From: Taxillus chinensis
Lineage: Eukaryota; Streptophyta; Magnoliopsida; Santalales; Loranthaceae
DNA length: 64,000 nucleotides
Reading direction: 5' to 3'
Assembly: GCA_023512835.1 (NCBI GenBank)
Contig: CM042087.1
Span: 45,738,249-45,802,248, forward strand
Shown: one piece after another, positions 36,601 to 48,841 of the stretch
Numbering within the stretch: position 1 is the stretch's first letter
Layout of the letters: each line of letters begins with the position of its first letter
Notes under the pieces: model-generated
The model's input: the letters and a program-made list of their open reading frames with translations, nothing else
What the model was told of the DNA's origin: nothing
Database searches by the model: none
Program-made: the position numbers and the translations under genes

Positions 36601-37599
36601 TTGTGACAGTAATGCGAACAGTGTACACTCGTTTGCCATCTTCAGACGGTAAACGTCGCTTGGAAAAGGTATAAAACTTCCTCAAATTGTGTTCTCTCTG
36701 AAGTCTATATTTTCCTGGCTGATTTGTTTGTTTACGTTTTCTGTATCCCATTTAACTCAAGGCACATCTACTCTCAAAAGCTGCTTTGAAATATGTTTTT
36801 CCTGTTTAGTTGGATACTCAACATTTTCTGTTCCTCTTTTTACAAAACGTAAAACAGTATCTTTATCATTTGAACTCAGCTGATCGGATCTCGCAATGAG
36901 GATGAGGATTTTACCGTCACTCCGAAGCTGGTGAAAAATATTATGAAGAGTACGTTGAGCCCACTGGAACATCGACCATCAAGACATAGCAAATCATCTA
37001 AGAACTTAGGTACCAAATCAAGCGAAAAGAAACAGAGTAGGAGGAAAGGTGTGTCGTTGGTCGATCAGCCCGTGTCATTTGTTTCAAGTGGCATCATGCA
37101 GTCCGAAACAATTGAGAGTAGAACCTTCGATTCTGAAGAGAAAAATGACGCTGCTGGTGGACATGAAGGCACGTCAAAACAGGGTACCTTTGAGCTGCAC
37201 ACTAAAGGTTTTGGATCAAAAATGATGGCTAAGATGGGATTCGTGGAAGGGGGAGGTTTAGGTAAGGATGGTCAAGGCATGGTGGAGCCCATTGAAGTAA
37301 TCAAACGGCCCAAATCACTTGGATTGGGGGTGGAATTTTCTTCAGATGTAGGTACTGCAGCTGGGAATGATGTAGTTAACTCATCTAGGAATCGTAGTGG
37401 CAACTCAGCTTTGAATAAACCTCAAATGGTTGGTGCTTTCGAAAAACACACCAAAGGATTTGGATCAAAGATGATGGCGAAAATGGGTTTCGTTGAAGGC
37501 ATGGGATTGGGAAAAGACTCACAAGGGATGGTGAATCCTTTAGTTGCTGTTAGGCGTCCAAAATCACAAGGATTGGGTGCCAAAGGCTAGGAGGAAATG

Positions 37600-40500
37600 G
37601 TTGAACGCATTTTACCCTTCAGGGGAGATTTCATGGAAGATTAGGGTTTCCAAAAGTTTGGCCCGTGGCAGGCTTTTTAATTACTAAATTGTCATGATCG
37701 TTTGTATCGTTTATCTACTATTAATGTCGTCTAGTTAAGAAACATGATTCTTGCAAGCATTCCGTGCACGTAGGCATATGGTGCGACCTGACTGGGTGAT
37801 GTGGTGCAAGTTTTAATGACGTGGCATCACGAGGCTTGCGCACGGTCCTTGTACCTAGCTCAATCCCAAATTATGAATTGGGATAAATTTGGTTAGGGAG
37901 TATATCTATCAATGTTTATTTAATAAATTGGTGATTATGTTTTTTTGTTGATTGTTGGATGTTTGTTGAATGTTATTTGAATTAGCTATCCAGTTGTAAT
38001 TTTTTTTTGCTTAATTATAAAAGACAAGTAATTAATTAGGGAACTAAGATAATAAATTAAAGTATGCATTAGGCTTAAGAGTTAAAGGTTACTAAAACTT
38101 TGACTAAATTTTGAGGTGTTTAGTGGGTTTTTGAGGTGGTTAGATCAACGGTATTAGTTTAGGAGTTGAGATTTTGATGAATAAAAGCTAAAATCATCAA
38201 TTGAATAATAAATACATTTGAGAAATAACAAAATGAATTTAAATTTTCATTAGAAAAAAATAATAAAATCAAATAGTTTCATTTCATGTTAGATTAGTTC
38301 ATGCATCTTACTTTATTTTGTGTGTTATTATTATAGAATATCTTTGTTATTTGAATCTTTATTTGTTTATTTAACAAAATAACTAACAAATCATATTAAT
38401 ATATATTTTTTCCTTAAAAGGCGGTGCTTTCTTTGTGAGTTTGGGTGTCTATCAACTTTCAAGCAATGTATCACCGAGTAGTGTTTTAGAAAGATAAGTG
38501 TTTTGTTTTGAACTGGTGATGGTTGTTTTAGACATGCTATTGTTTTAGACAATTTGAACAAGAAGCATAGTTTTGTATAAGAAGTAAAATTTTGAACAAG
38601 TGTTATTGTTTCGTATAAGGAACGCAATTTCAAAGAAGAAGCCTATTTCAAACATAAGGATAAATTAGAGTTACGAATGAGTGAAACTTAACATAAGGTT
38701 CTTTCGACCTATGAAGCCCATCTCGACTACGTTTTACATTAAACTTATAATTTAGTGTGATAATGTCATACGAGTTTATATTTTTCACACTCGCATATTT
38801 TTGAGTAGTTCTCCCCATATCCTTTAGATCCATATGAACAGTGTTATTCATCATCATAGTAGTGATCTGTTGCAAATCCAAAAGGTGTATTGACCTTATT
38901 TTTGTGAGATTTGATTAGATGACACTGACAATGAGGTAATTGGCCTATATAAGGAGAAGAATTGATTCTTTTGGGGGGTGTGCATTCATAATTCAACACA
39001 CTCTTAGAGAGAGACAGAGAGAGATCCAAATCTCTTCAAAATGATTTTGAAAGGTTTTGTTATTCAATCATATATTAACACTCGTGAATGTATTCCCGTT
39101 ATTGTCACGTGTTTTGTAATCGCAAAGAGTAAAAAACAAACAGAGGTGAACAGTAATCCATTATGATAAAGATTAAATCGTATCATATTGTAATTTAAAG
39201 GGATATCATAATGGTAATTTCAAATATGGTGGATTGATTCGGTGTAGGTAAAATCCTCACTACTCATAGAATAAGGTGACCAAATCAAGTAAATTTCTTG
39301 TGCCTTTTTATCTATGCTTAATTACTTTATGATATTTGATAGATCTATTAATAAAGTATATGAAATCAACGAAACCATCGACTAGTTAATTAAAGAAAGA
39401 CTAAAAGAGAATCTTCCAAACTAAATATAGGTAATATGTCCGAAAGGTCACATTGGGAATTTTTGTGATTAATAAATAGTAGAGGATTTATCCTCATCAA
39501 GTTTAATGGAGTTATAAGTGGTGGAAAAGCACAATCGTATTCGTATATAACCCTAAAATACAAAGAGTGGTTCGTTATTTAAAGGTTTGTTTTAATTTAA
39601 GTGGGTGTTAATGATTTGAGAGTATAAAGTTAATACTAATTCAACACCCCCCCCCCCCCATGATATTCGATTTAGATACATGTTTTCTTATCTAGAAGTC
39701 ATGTAATTTGGGAAGTTGGCAAAGTTGGATCAATATAAAAAGTATTAGGGTTTTGTGAAAATAGATAGACGGACAAAGAAATAAAGAGGAGCCAGCACTA
39801 TTGGACCTAACCACAGCGTTTTGTTCTTATTATTTTCTCAACATTATATTAAACAATGTGTATTAAGATTCAAAATGAGTTGATTTCCTTATTCTATGAA
39901 AAAATGTAGCTTGATTTTAAACCATGCATGTTTTTTCTGATTTCACCTAATGAATTCTCTTATGATTTCAATTCAATGATCATTGATTGACTGATTTTAT
40001 CTTTTGATTTACTTTGGTAAGAGGGAATTACAAGATAGATTTTGGGAAATTTAATATCAATAAATATAGAGATCAAAAGATTTATATGAAACTATATAGC
40101 ACATAAATCATTGGCTTGTCCGTAAGTATATTTCAATAACGAAATAGGCTTTTGGGAATTTATGACCCAATTTACTATCAAAAGAGATATTAGATAATAT
40201 GATACTTAACATATAGATAGAAGCAATTCAACTAAGTAGATAAGTCAAGCATAGTAGCAAATCAAATGAAAGCGGTTTCCAATAAACTATTCTCTTTATT
40301 AATTCAATCCATCAAAAGTCATTTTTTTTAATTTAGTTATTTTGATTTATTTGTTTCATTGAACCATTATTTGATTTTATAGTTAAAGCTAAGATTATTA
40401 ATTTTTGTACTTATTATAAATAAGATACATTTTCATGTGGGGTTAACACTTGTGATTTAAAAAGAACATTTTATATTATGAAACACAATATTGTGCACTT

Positions 40501-40740
40501 GCATTTACATTTTGCATGTATTATTGTAATTACATAAATAAATGTGATCGTGAGATTTATCCATTTCATGTGGTAATGAATATATGTGTGTATGTGCGTG
40601 TGCGCGTGTGTGTGCGCGTGCGTGTACATGCGTGAATGTCATCACATAGGGGTAGCGCCACGTTACCTTGTTAGAAAAAAAAAGAATTATTTTTTGAAAT
40701 TAAATATTGAGAAAAAAAGGTGCGCTTTATCCTTGCACAC
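37600..40740. other. AT-rich intergenic DNA
   Basis: No gene recognised. A TATATAAGGAG followed by GAGA repeats at about 38945-39030 looks like an LTR or promoter remnant, but no partner LTR or coding region was found. A run of thirteen C lies at 39647-39659. Confidence 0.4.
40583..40634. repeat. (GT/GC)n imperfect microsatellite
   Basis: Alternating purine-pyrimidine tract of GTGTATGTGCGTGTGCGC type just upstream of the HSP90 fragment. Confidence 0.85.
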
Positions 40741-40761
40741 CCTAACCCGTCTGTCCTCTCA

Positions 40762-40940
40762 CTTCCTCAACCAGCCTAAGATTGCCCTTCTTACATATGG
40801 TTTTAGCCTGGACGAGCCCAACACCCTTGGCAATCGCATCCACTGGATCTCGAAGCTCGATTTGAGCATCGATGATGATGATGTTGTCGACAAGTGATGT
40901 TGACATTCCTGCTCTCGAGGAGGACGATGCTAGCGCTAAC
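40762..40940 (+). pseudogene. HSP90 C-terminal fragment
   Basis: The plus strand encodes IALLTYGFSLDEPNTLGN, then RIHWISKLDLSID and DDDDVVDK before a stop at 40895. After a +1 shift it continues DVDIPALEEDDASAN. Cytosolic HSP90s end with a dimerisation segment of the form ALLTSGFSLDEPNTFGNRIH, an acidic tract, and a final EEVD. The match is strong over about 35 residues, but the chain is frame-shifted, lacks the EEVD end, and nothing of the ATPase or middle domain precedes it. It is a decayed piece, perhaps from a processed or captured copy. Confidence 0.8.
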
Positions 40941-41899
40941 TTGGTCCTTTCTCTTGGTTACTTTTTTGGTCTTTTTTTACACTCTCTATTAGTTGGAGTA
41001 AACTTAAATTTTATTTTGGTTCGTTTTGCTTTTTCCCGATGCTAATTAAATTGTACGTCCTATGCATTCCTAATGAATGGATGAATTAATATGTTATATT
41101 AATTCATCTGCTCTTGTTTTATACACTCGGTATGCTTGGAATCCATCTACTCTTGTTTTGTACACTCGGAATTAATATTATATGGAATTTGTGTGTTCTT
41201 GTTTTGTACATTCGGTATGTCCGTATTGATTATAGTTTTAACCTTGACTAAATTCGTGTGAATGTAGTTTTTACCCTTGTTGTCAACAAGATAAAGAAGT
41301 TTTTTAGCAATGAAGTTTTTTTTAGTGATATATTTGATAACATTAATAATGAAGATATCAAGTTATGAAAAACTCGTATGAGGATTTTATGAAATTTATT
41401 ATATTTTTTAGTGATGTTATTATATTTAATGATTTATAAAATTATGAAAATTTAATAATATTTTACGTAATAGTCTTTTGTGATATTATATTTAAGACTT
41501 ATAATAATTAATATTGAACATCTGGACTAAATTTTTTGGAGTCACCACCGTCATCATAGTGATTGATCACTTAGATGGCGGCATTGATTATAGACCTATA
41601 TGTTAAATAAAATAGATAATTTTGAGTTATAAATAACTTAAGAAATTTGTTTAAAACAAATTAATATTGACTCACTTTAATACAAAATTTATAAATAAAA
41701 AATGACATTTCAATAAAGTTTGAATTTTAATTAATTAAATATTTCACCTACCTAGTTATCACCAACCTATATCTATTAATCATGTGATTTATAATTGGTA
41801 GATTAACTTTTTATATTTTTATCGCTTTGTATATTTAGTTTTTTTGATCGTTTTACGTTTACCATTTTTATAATTTATTCATCTTTTCTAATATAGATG

Positions 41900-42580
41900 T
41901 GTCAATTATTAAGCCTGATAAATTATTTATTTAAAGTAATTAATTAAAATAACATAAATAGTGCAACTAGTTAACATTAATATGATAAATACCATAACAT
42001 CATAAAACATGAAAAAATAAAACATTTACCTTCTTAAACCGAAATTGACCATATTATAACTTAATGCGGCCTACGTAATATTTCTCAAATAATATATACA
42101 TATACTCGTAAGATGAAATGAGCTTTTGTGCTAAAATCATACTATTTTTCTTCCAACATTTCCGTAGTGGACGAGTTCAAAAGTTTCCTTTACCCTAATT
42201 GCACCAATTGTATATAATAATTATGATTCATCCGTTTATCTACAAAAAAAGTTTTTCTTTTTACTTATATTATTTTTACAATGTATTCCTCTTTTGTAAT
42301 TTAGACATGTCAAGTTCAAATACATTATCAATTTCAACTAAATCAATTATTAAGCTTAATAAATTATTTATTTAAAATAATTAATTGAACTAACATAAAT
42401 AATATATTTAGTTAATATTAATAACACATATACCATAACATCATAAAACATAATAAAATAAAACTTCTACATTATTAAACTTAAATTGACCATAATATAA
42501 CTTATTATGGCCTACATAATATTTTTCAAATTGTATATGTGTACACTTTAAGATGAAGCGAGCTTTTGTGCTACAATTGT
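41900..42580 (+). repeat. Diverged direct duplication, units of about 240 bp offset by about 441 bp
   Basis: The segment from about 41903 to 42145 recurs from about 42345 to 42580. Both copies contain TAAATTATTTATTTAAA, ACCATAACATCATAAAACAT, TGGCCTAC-type sequence (GCGGCCTAC in the first) and GAGCTTTTGTGCTA in the same order. No coding content. Confidence 0.75.
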
Positions 42581-43372
42581 AGATAATAATTTTCCTCTAC
42601 CCCAGTTCACACCAATTATAGATAATAATTTGAAGTTATCACATCATTTACAATGAAGAGTAGATTCAAAACCTTGTTTTACGTCCTACTCTTCACTTAG
42701 TCTCACATAATGGCCATTTCAGGTTATATAATTGAGAGCTTGATGTCATATTATCTCACTATTTCTCTCTAAATACTACCATCTCATTTTCTATAAATTT
42801 TCATTACACAATTCATATATATATATATTACCAACAATAATATTAATTTAACAACTACTTTTAATTAACGCTAGTTACTATTGTAATGACTATAATAACT
42901 AGTTTATTATTTTAATTATTATTTCTAACCGTTGTTTTGGGTAGTTAAGTTTTTCGCCATGTAGTTCACTTTAAAAATAATAATGATTTAAATAGTAATA
43001 AGTACCTTTTCATAAAATAATTTATTTATGAATAAAAAATAAATATTAGTTTTATCAATTTACGGGTTTTATGAATCACATATACAACCATTTAGGCCGA
43101 ATCATGGCTAATAATAGCCCTAAGCATCAACAAGTTTTCATATAGGCCAATGAGAATTGAGACAAAACAAAGTCAAACAAACAAAATATACCACTCATGT
43201 GTTAAAATACACACGACCACACTTTACATCGCATATGACGGTGTTCACTAGTTCGCTTGCACACACGAGCTCCTCTAAAATACACGAAAACTCACACTAT
43301 TGTGTTGGAAAGTTAACATTTATTGATTATATACGATCACACACGAGGGGATGCACTATTATGTGTAGTGCC

Positions 43373-43605
43373 TACAACTCGATAATCACGCTTTACCTGA
43401 ATAGAATTTGCCCAAGTACTATCCCAAGCCCCATAAAAATCGAACTTATCGCCACAAAGTGTTCATATATGATTGTAGATGCATGTTTTATGCATGTTTA
43501 CCTAATAAAAATCAAACTTATCGCCACAACTCGATAATCACGCTTTACCTGAATAGAATTAGGCACTATAATTTTAGATGCATGTTTTATGCATCAGTGA
43601 CAATA
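43373..43605 (+). repeat. Nested direct repeats
   Basis: CTCGATAATCACGCTTTACC and the following CTGAATAGAATT recur identically with a 152-bp offset (about 43379 and 43531). AACTTATCGCCACAA and GATGCATGTTTTATGCAT also occur twice within the same block, interleaved. Confidence 0.85.
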
Positions 43606-46215
43606 AGTTTAGATTAAATCCTCATTTTTACCCATTTAAGCTTTATAACCCTATATCCTCATTCCATAATTTCAAGAATCAAAACATAGTTATAATCTAT
43701 TATAAACATGATAAGGACATAAAAGAGAAGTTGAGGATGAATTCCTTATTGAATCGTCGGGAACATAATTAGTTTTAAAAATTATGAATTTGGTAAATTT
43801 AAAATTATTCATAATTAATAAAAATTTATTTGATTCATAGCTTTTAAGAATAATATTATTTAAAAAAATTGATATTCACCAATAGAACCTATATTCTTTT
43901 AAGTATTCCTTTATTTATCTTTCTTTTATTTCCTTTCCGTATTTCCTTCATTTGTGCATGCATGTATGGTGTGAATCCAAAACCCGTATTCCCTATTTTA
44001 TTTGCTGTAAAACAAAATTAAAATACCCAAAATGATTGGATTACCAACTGAGCCTTGAACTTCAATTTTAAATTAATTACAATCAAAACGATCAAAGTTA
44101 TGTTATCATTATGATATTTTCAAACTCTAATTATAATCTAATAAGTTAATATTTCTAAAAATAGGTCATTTCAAATTGAGATGAAATAAATTTAGAAGAC
44201 AATTATTTAATATTATCTAAGGTAATCTGTTTTCTCCTCCTCGCCACATAAGATATAAGCCCTTATCAAGCCCCCAAAAAATCAAACACCTAATCATTTG
44301 GAAAACATTTAAGCTATAAAAATTGCACTTAGGTGTTGTTCATTTCGTATAAAACAAATTATCGTAGTTTTTTTTTTTGAAAAGTGATTAAGAGGAAACT
44401 ATTTTCATAGGAAAGTATAGGTCGAAGCTTTTGTTTATTTTTATCGATAAATCTACATTCTTTTGTTTGCTTCAACTAAAATTTTCAAAGAAAATATATT
44501 AATATCACAAAATATTACCATGTTTATTCATTAATTCAGTAAACTATTTTACAGGGAAAAAGGATGAGAAATTATTTCTCATAGTTTACGAAAATGACTT
44601 GCCACATTATTTCCACCGAAAACTTTATGCTATGTCATCATTTTTTTTGTTCTCATTAAAACAGAAGTAAGAGTATTGATATTGAATTAGTCTTTGTATC
44701 TTTAAAATTTAATAAAAGTTAACACTTTTTTATAACTCTAAAATCTTATTATCTAATAATCTTATACTGTAATAGTTATTATATTCATCAAAATAATAAT
44801 ATAATATAAAAAAGAGAAGAAAGACTAAGAGAGAGAAAAGATAATAGAAAATAAAATAAAATAAGAATATGATGAATGTAAAATGATTCTTTAAATTTCA
44901 AGAATTAATTTCACAAAATTATTGTAGCCCATAATTATAACTTTTGATATTTAGTGAGTCTAATATAGTTATATTTTTCTTACATTCATTAAGTTATACA
45001 TTTAAATATATCAATGATTAATCTAATGTTAATGATCTTAGTTGTCTCATGTTAATTTCATTGAAATTTAAATTATTAGTATGAAATGAACTACCGTTAA
45101 AAGAGATATTATTCACATTGGAAATAAAATACAAAACATGTATTTGAGTCGTGTATTAATAAATAATTTTTTAAATGAATAATTAAAAACATTTCGTAGG
45201 AAATGTAGAGTAATATCGATTGTCTTTGGTATGCAGCTTGTTTTTAGAATTTAACTATTATTTTTTAAAACTATGTTTATATTAATTATAAAATTATTTA
45301 GTTTTATAATTCTATTTTCAAAATAAGTGAGTCTCATAGCTGAATTGAAAAATATTTTATAACTGTTTTTAAATCTAAATTCAATTTGATAGGAGATTTA
45401 AATAATTTTTACTTTTTCTTACTTTTCGTATATTTTATTATCTGGATATATCATTATATATATATATATATAATTTCTAGGGAACCCAATTTTTCAAAAA
45501 CAAACTTTTTTTCAAAACATATTCTCTTCCCACTAATAGAAAGTGTTTCAAATTTAAATTGAAAAGAATATAAAAATCAAAACTTAAAAGAACATTCACA
45601 TTGGATTTTTTAAACTTTATTTTTCTTAAAATATAGTAAAAAATTGGAAAAAAAAAGCTCAAAAACATGAATCCTTAAAATAAAGTTTGGAGATATGGAA
45701 TAAATATTGGTTTTCTATATGGATTAACTATTCATTGCAAAAAAAATCCATATATATTTTTATATTTTATTTGATAAATATGTATTTTTAAATGACTATA
45801 ATAAGAGGAAAAAATAAAAAAATATAAGAATATTATTTTCATATAATAAAGAACTTATAGAAAATAAAATAAAATTTTAAAAAATAAATAAATAAAATTT
45901 TAAGGGGAGTCATTTTTAAATAACATTTGATAAAAAAAAATTAAAAATCCTATACTACCAGACATAAATTTTAGCTATGAAAGTGTGGATGTGAATTTAA
46001 ACTTTCATTAAAATTATAAAAGCCCGTCGGCCAATTAAACCTTTTTTTTCTTTTTCTTATTTACCAAGTAAAAGGTTTGTCATACTTTTGCGCAAATACC
46101 AGAAATAGTGGGAAGGAAGGGTATTCTGGAAGAAAGGGTATTTAAGTAATTTTGAAACAACACCGACGCTCGTGATTGTTGGGCAATCTCAAAGGAAGCC
46201 CAGGAAGGTAGACGA

Positions 46216-46828
46216 TATATATAACCACACATTTGCACGAGATAAGCAGTCAATGTTGCTGGGCCTTCTCGTTTGCTTGGCCCTCTCCCGAGTCCGATTC
46301 CTCGGTTTGGCTCGTCAGTGCTCGTAGATCTTCGGTAGATCTCTGCTCAGATCTCATCGCACCTCTTTACGAATCAAGCCTCTGCTTAAGGTACCGCTAG
46401 TAGTCAGATCCGTGTTTCCTGATTTTTTTTCAGATACTAGATTCATCTTCGATTTCACTCTGCTGTTCGTTTGTACCATCTTTGTTTTGTTTTTGTCTTT
46501 GTCTTTGTTTCCCGTCTCTTATTGATTTTGTTTCTGTGAATTTGTGTCCTTGTGTGTGTGTGTTTGAGAGTGAATGAGAGAGAGATCTTGATTTGATCAA
46601 ATCAAATGCTTGCTAGGTGTTGTAATAGTTTTATTTATTTTTGATGTTGTGGTGTGGTGGTTATGAACATCCTGAGCTTTTTAGAGCCTTGTTGAAATAT
46701 AGAAATGCATGGTGCCCATTTCCGGATGTATTGATCTATCGTGGAAAATACCTAGGCATTGTGATAGATTGATTGGTATTGTTTATGTTCGGTGAATCGC
46801 TCGACTTCTCATCCCTGTTTTCCTCCAG
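46216..46828 (+). promoter_or_regulatory. Promoter, 5' UTR exon and leader intron of TM9SF gene
   Basis: A TATA box TATATATAA lies at 46216-46224. A CT-rich leader follows and reaches a donor AAG|GTACCG (intron from 46391). The acceptor TCCTCCAG ends at 46828, 38 nt before the start codon. So the leader carries one intron of about 438 nt. The spliced form is inferred from sequence. Confidence 0.6.
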
Positions 46829-46866
46829 ATCTGACGGGAATTCACTGGATAGGTGGTCGGTCAAAT

Positions 46867-48841
46867 ATGGGCTTCGTTTATAGGTTGAATATCTCCTTTT
46901 GGGTTCTGAGCCTGATCTTTCAATTCGCCTATGGTTTCTACCTTCCGGGGAGTTATTCTCACAAATATGGTATCGGAGATAACCTTTCAGTCAAGGTTAA
47001 TTCTCTGACTTCCATCGATACAGAGATGCCCTTCAGCTATTACAGTCTGCCTTTCTGTAGGCCTCCCGAGGGTGTCAAGGACAGTGCTGAAAATCTGGGT
47101 GAGCTCCTCATGGGTGATCGGATTGAGAATTCACCCTACAGGTTTCAGATGTATAAGAACGCCACTGAGACCTTTACCTGCGTGTCTGAAGCATTGAATG
47201 CAGATAGTTTCAAACTCATGAAGGAAAGGATTGATGAGATGTATCAAGTTAATTTGATTCTTGATAATTTGCCTGCAATTCGATACACAAAAAAGGATAA
47301 TTACATGTTGCACTGGACTGGGTACCCGATTGGGGCCAAAGTCCAAGACCTGTACTACGTGTTCAATCATTTGAAATTTACAGTTCTCGTTCACAAGTAC
47401 GAGGAGACCAATATGGCTAGTGTGATGGGAACTGGGGATGCGGCTGAGATGATACCCTCCATCAACAAAAGGGAATCGGATGTGCCCGGATACATGGTTG
47501 TTGGCTTTGAGGTGGTTCCATGCAGTGTCCAACACAATGTTGATTCAGCAAAGAAATTGAACATTTATGACAAATACCCATTTCCGATAAAGTGTGATCC
47601 AACCAGATTGTCTATGGCTATAAAGGAAGGTGAGCCCATGGTGTTCACTTATGAGGTCTCATTTGTGGAAAGTGACATCAAATGGCCATCAAGGTGGGAT
47701 GCATATTTGAAGATGGAGGGGGCAAAAGTCCATTGGTTTTCAATTCTCAATTCCTTGATGGTGATCACTTTTCTTGCTGGAATTGTCTTTGTCATCTTCC
47801 TGAGGACAGTTCGGAGAGATCTGACTCGTTATGAGGAACTTGACAAGGAGGCTCAAGCACAAATGAATGAGGAGTTATCAGGGTGGAAGCTTGTTGTAGG
47901 TGATGTCTTTCGTTCCCCAAACAATCCTTCACTTCTCTGTGTCATGGTTGGAAATGGTGTTCAGATCCTGGCGATGGCTGTCGTAACAATATTGTTTGCT
48001 GCCCTCGGATTCATGTCACCAGCTTCTCGCGGAACACTTATTACAGGTATGCTGTTTTTCTACATGATTCTTGGCATCGCAGCTGGTTATGTTGCTGTCA
48101 GGCTTTGGAGGACAATTGGGTGCGGTGATCCCCAAGGTTGGGTCTCGGTTTCATGGCGCGTTGCTTGTTTCTTTCCTGGCATCGCCTTTTTGATTCTAAC
48201 AACTTTGAATTTCCTGTTGTGGGGTAGTCACAGCACCGGAGCCATTCCATTCTCTCTGTTTGTTATCCTGCTTTTGCTGTGGTTTTGCATCTCAGTCCCC
48301 CCTAACCCTAATCGGTGGGTTGTTTGGGGCGAAAGCACCTCATATTGAGTATCCAGTTCGTACCAACCAGATTCCTAGGGAAATTCCTGCTCAAAAATAC
48401 CCATCTTGGTTGCTGGTCCTTGGCGCTGGCACTCTCCCTTTTGGCACCCTTTTCATTGAACTCTTCTTTATCATGTCCAGTATATGGATGGGTCGGGTGT
48501 ACTATGTTTTTGGGTTCCTCTTCATTGTTATGATTCTCCTTGTGCTGGTTTGTGCTGAGGTTTCCCTAGTCCTAACCTACATGCATCTTTGTGTGGAGGA
48601 CTGGAAATGGTGGTGGAAGTCCTTCTTTGCCTCTGGTTCTGTTGCCATATACATCTTTCTATACTCCATAAACTACCTGGTTTTCGATCTAAAAAGTCTC
48701 AGCGGGCCTGTTTCTGCCACTCTTTACTTGGGCTATTCATTATTCATGGTTCTAGCAATTATGCTCGCAACAGGCACAGTTGGGTTCCTCTCCTCCTTCT
48801 GGTTTGTGCATTACTTGTTCTCTTCGGTCAAGCTGGATTGA
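46867..48841 (+). CDS. Transmembrane nine superfamily (TM9SF/EMP70) protein, frame-shifted
   Basis: Single coding exon, about 657 aa once one surplus base is discounted. The start is the ATG at 46867: it opens a signal peptide (residues 1 to about 24) directly before the conserved GFYLPGSYSHKYGIGD. A lumenal domain follows (SLPFCRPPEGVKDSAENLGE, GDRIENSPYRF, PGYMVVGFEVVPC), then nine membrane helices (DVFRSPNNPSLLCVMVGNGVQ; GGLFGAKAPHIEYPVRTNQIP). It ends in VKLD, a KXD-type tail used for Golgi retention and COPI binding in plant EMPs. Family members are Golgi/endosomal proteins implicated in membrane protein sorting. Codons 3' of 48297-48302 are in another frame because a run of six C replaces the five needed to read CISVPLTLIGG. 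As written the protein would stop at 48346-48348, losing the last helices and tail. Everything else is intact, so a consensus error is plausible. Confidence 0.9.

Larger units (their letters stand above)
31777..37590 (+). pseudogene. R3H and double G-patch protein gene with two coding lesions
   Basis: Eight exons are recognised: 31777-31906, 31985-32106, 32540-33563, 34397-34486, 34745-34817, 35954-36015, 36599-36668 and 36880-37590. The product resembles plant D111/G-patch proteins (At3g09850 type, Sqs1/NKRF-like), which act with DEAH helicases in RNA or ribosome processing. It opens MAGGRKGGKRTRPPNRRSKS, followed by a long acidic and serine-rich region. An R3H domain is encoded by exons 6-7 (VQRVAAVYGLRSGCQ, then KKRFVTVMRT). 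Exon 8 holds two near-duplicate G-patch motifs (GFGSKMMAKMGFVEG, at about 37206 and 37455). Exons 4 and 5 each lack 2 nt relative to the conserved frame. Exon 4 shifts after LKRRE and meets TGA at 34465; exon 5 shifts after GEVD. As written, translation stops before the R3H and G-patch domains. A true pseudogene or a consensus error are both possible, hence the type. The exon 2 donor GTGCCG is weak. Confidence 0.75.
40960..46200. other. Long AT-rich gene desert
   Basis: About 5 kb without a recognisable gene or RNA. It holds a diverged direct duplication (41900-42580) and nested short repeats (43373-43605), both listed separately. Short ORFs at 43157-43772 fall in the repeats and are not credible genes. 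Confidence 0.5.

Noticed and set aside
38940..39030. TATATAAGG plus GAGA tract as a promoter or LTR
   Set aside because: No gene follows and no second LTR, primer-binding site or coding domain was found.
46792..46866. Upstream in-frame extension of the TM9SF protein
   Set aside because: It has no ATG, crosses a likely intron acceptor at 46828, and precedes a good signal peptide start at 46867.
47131..47535. 134-aa minus-strand ORF
   Set aside because: Antisense shadow of the TM9SF coding region.
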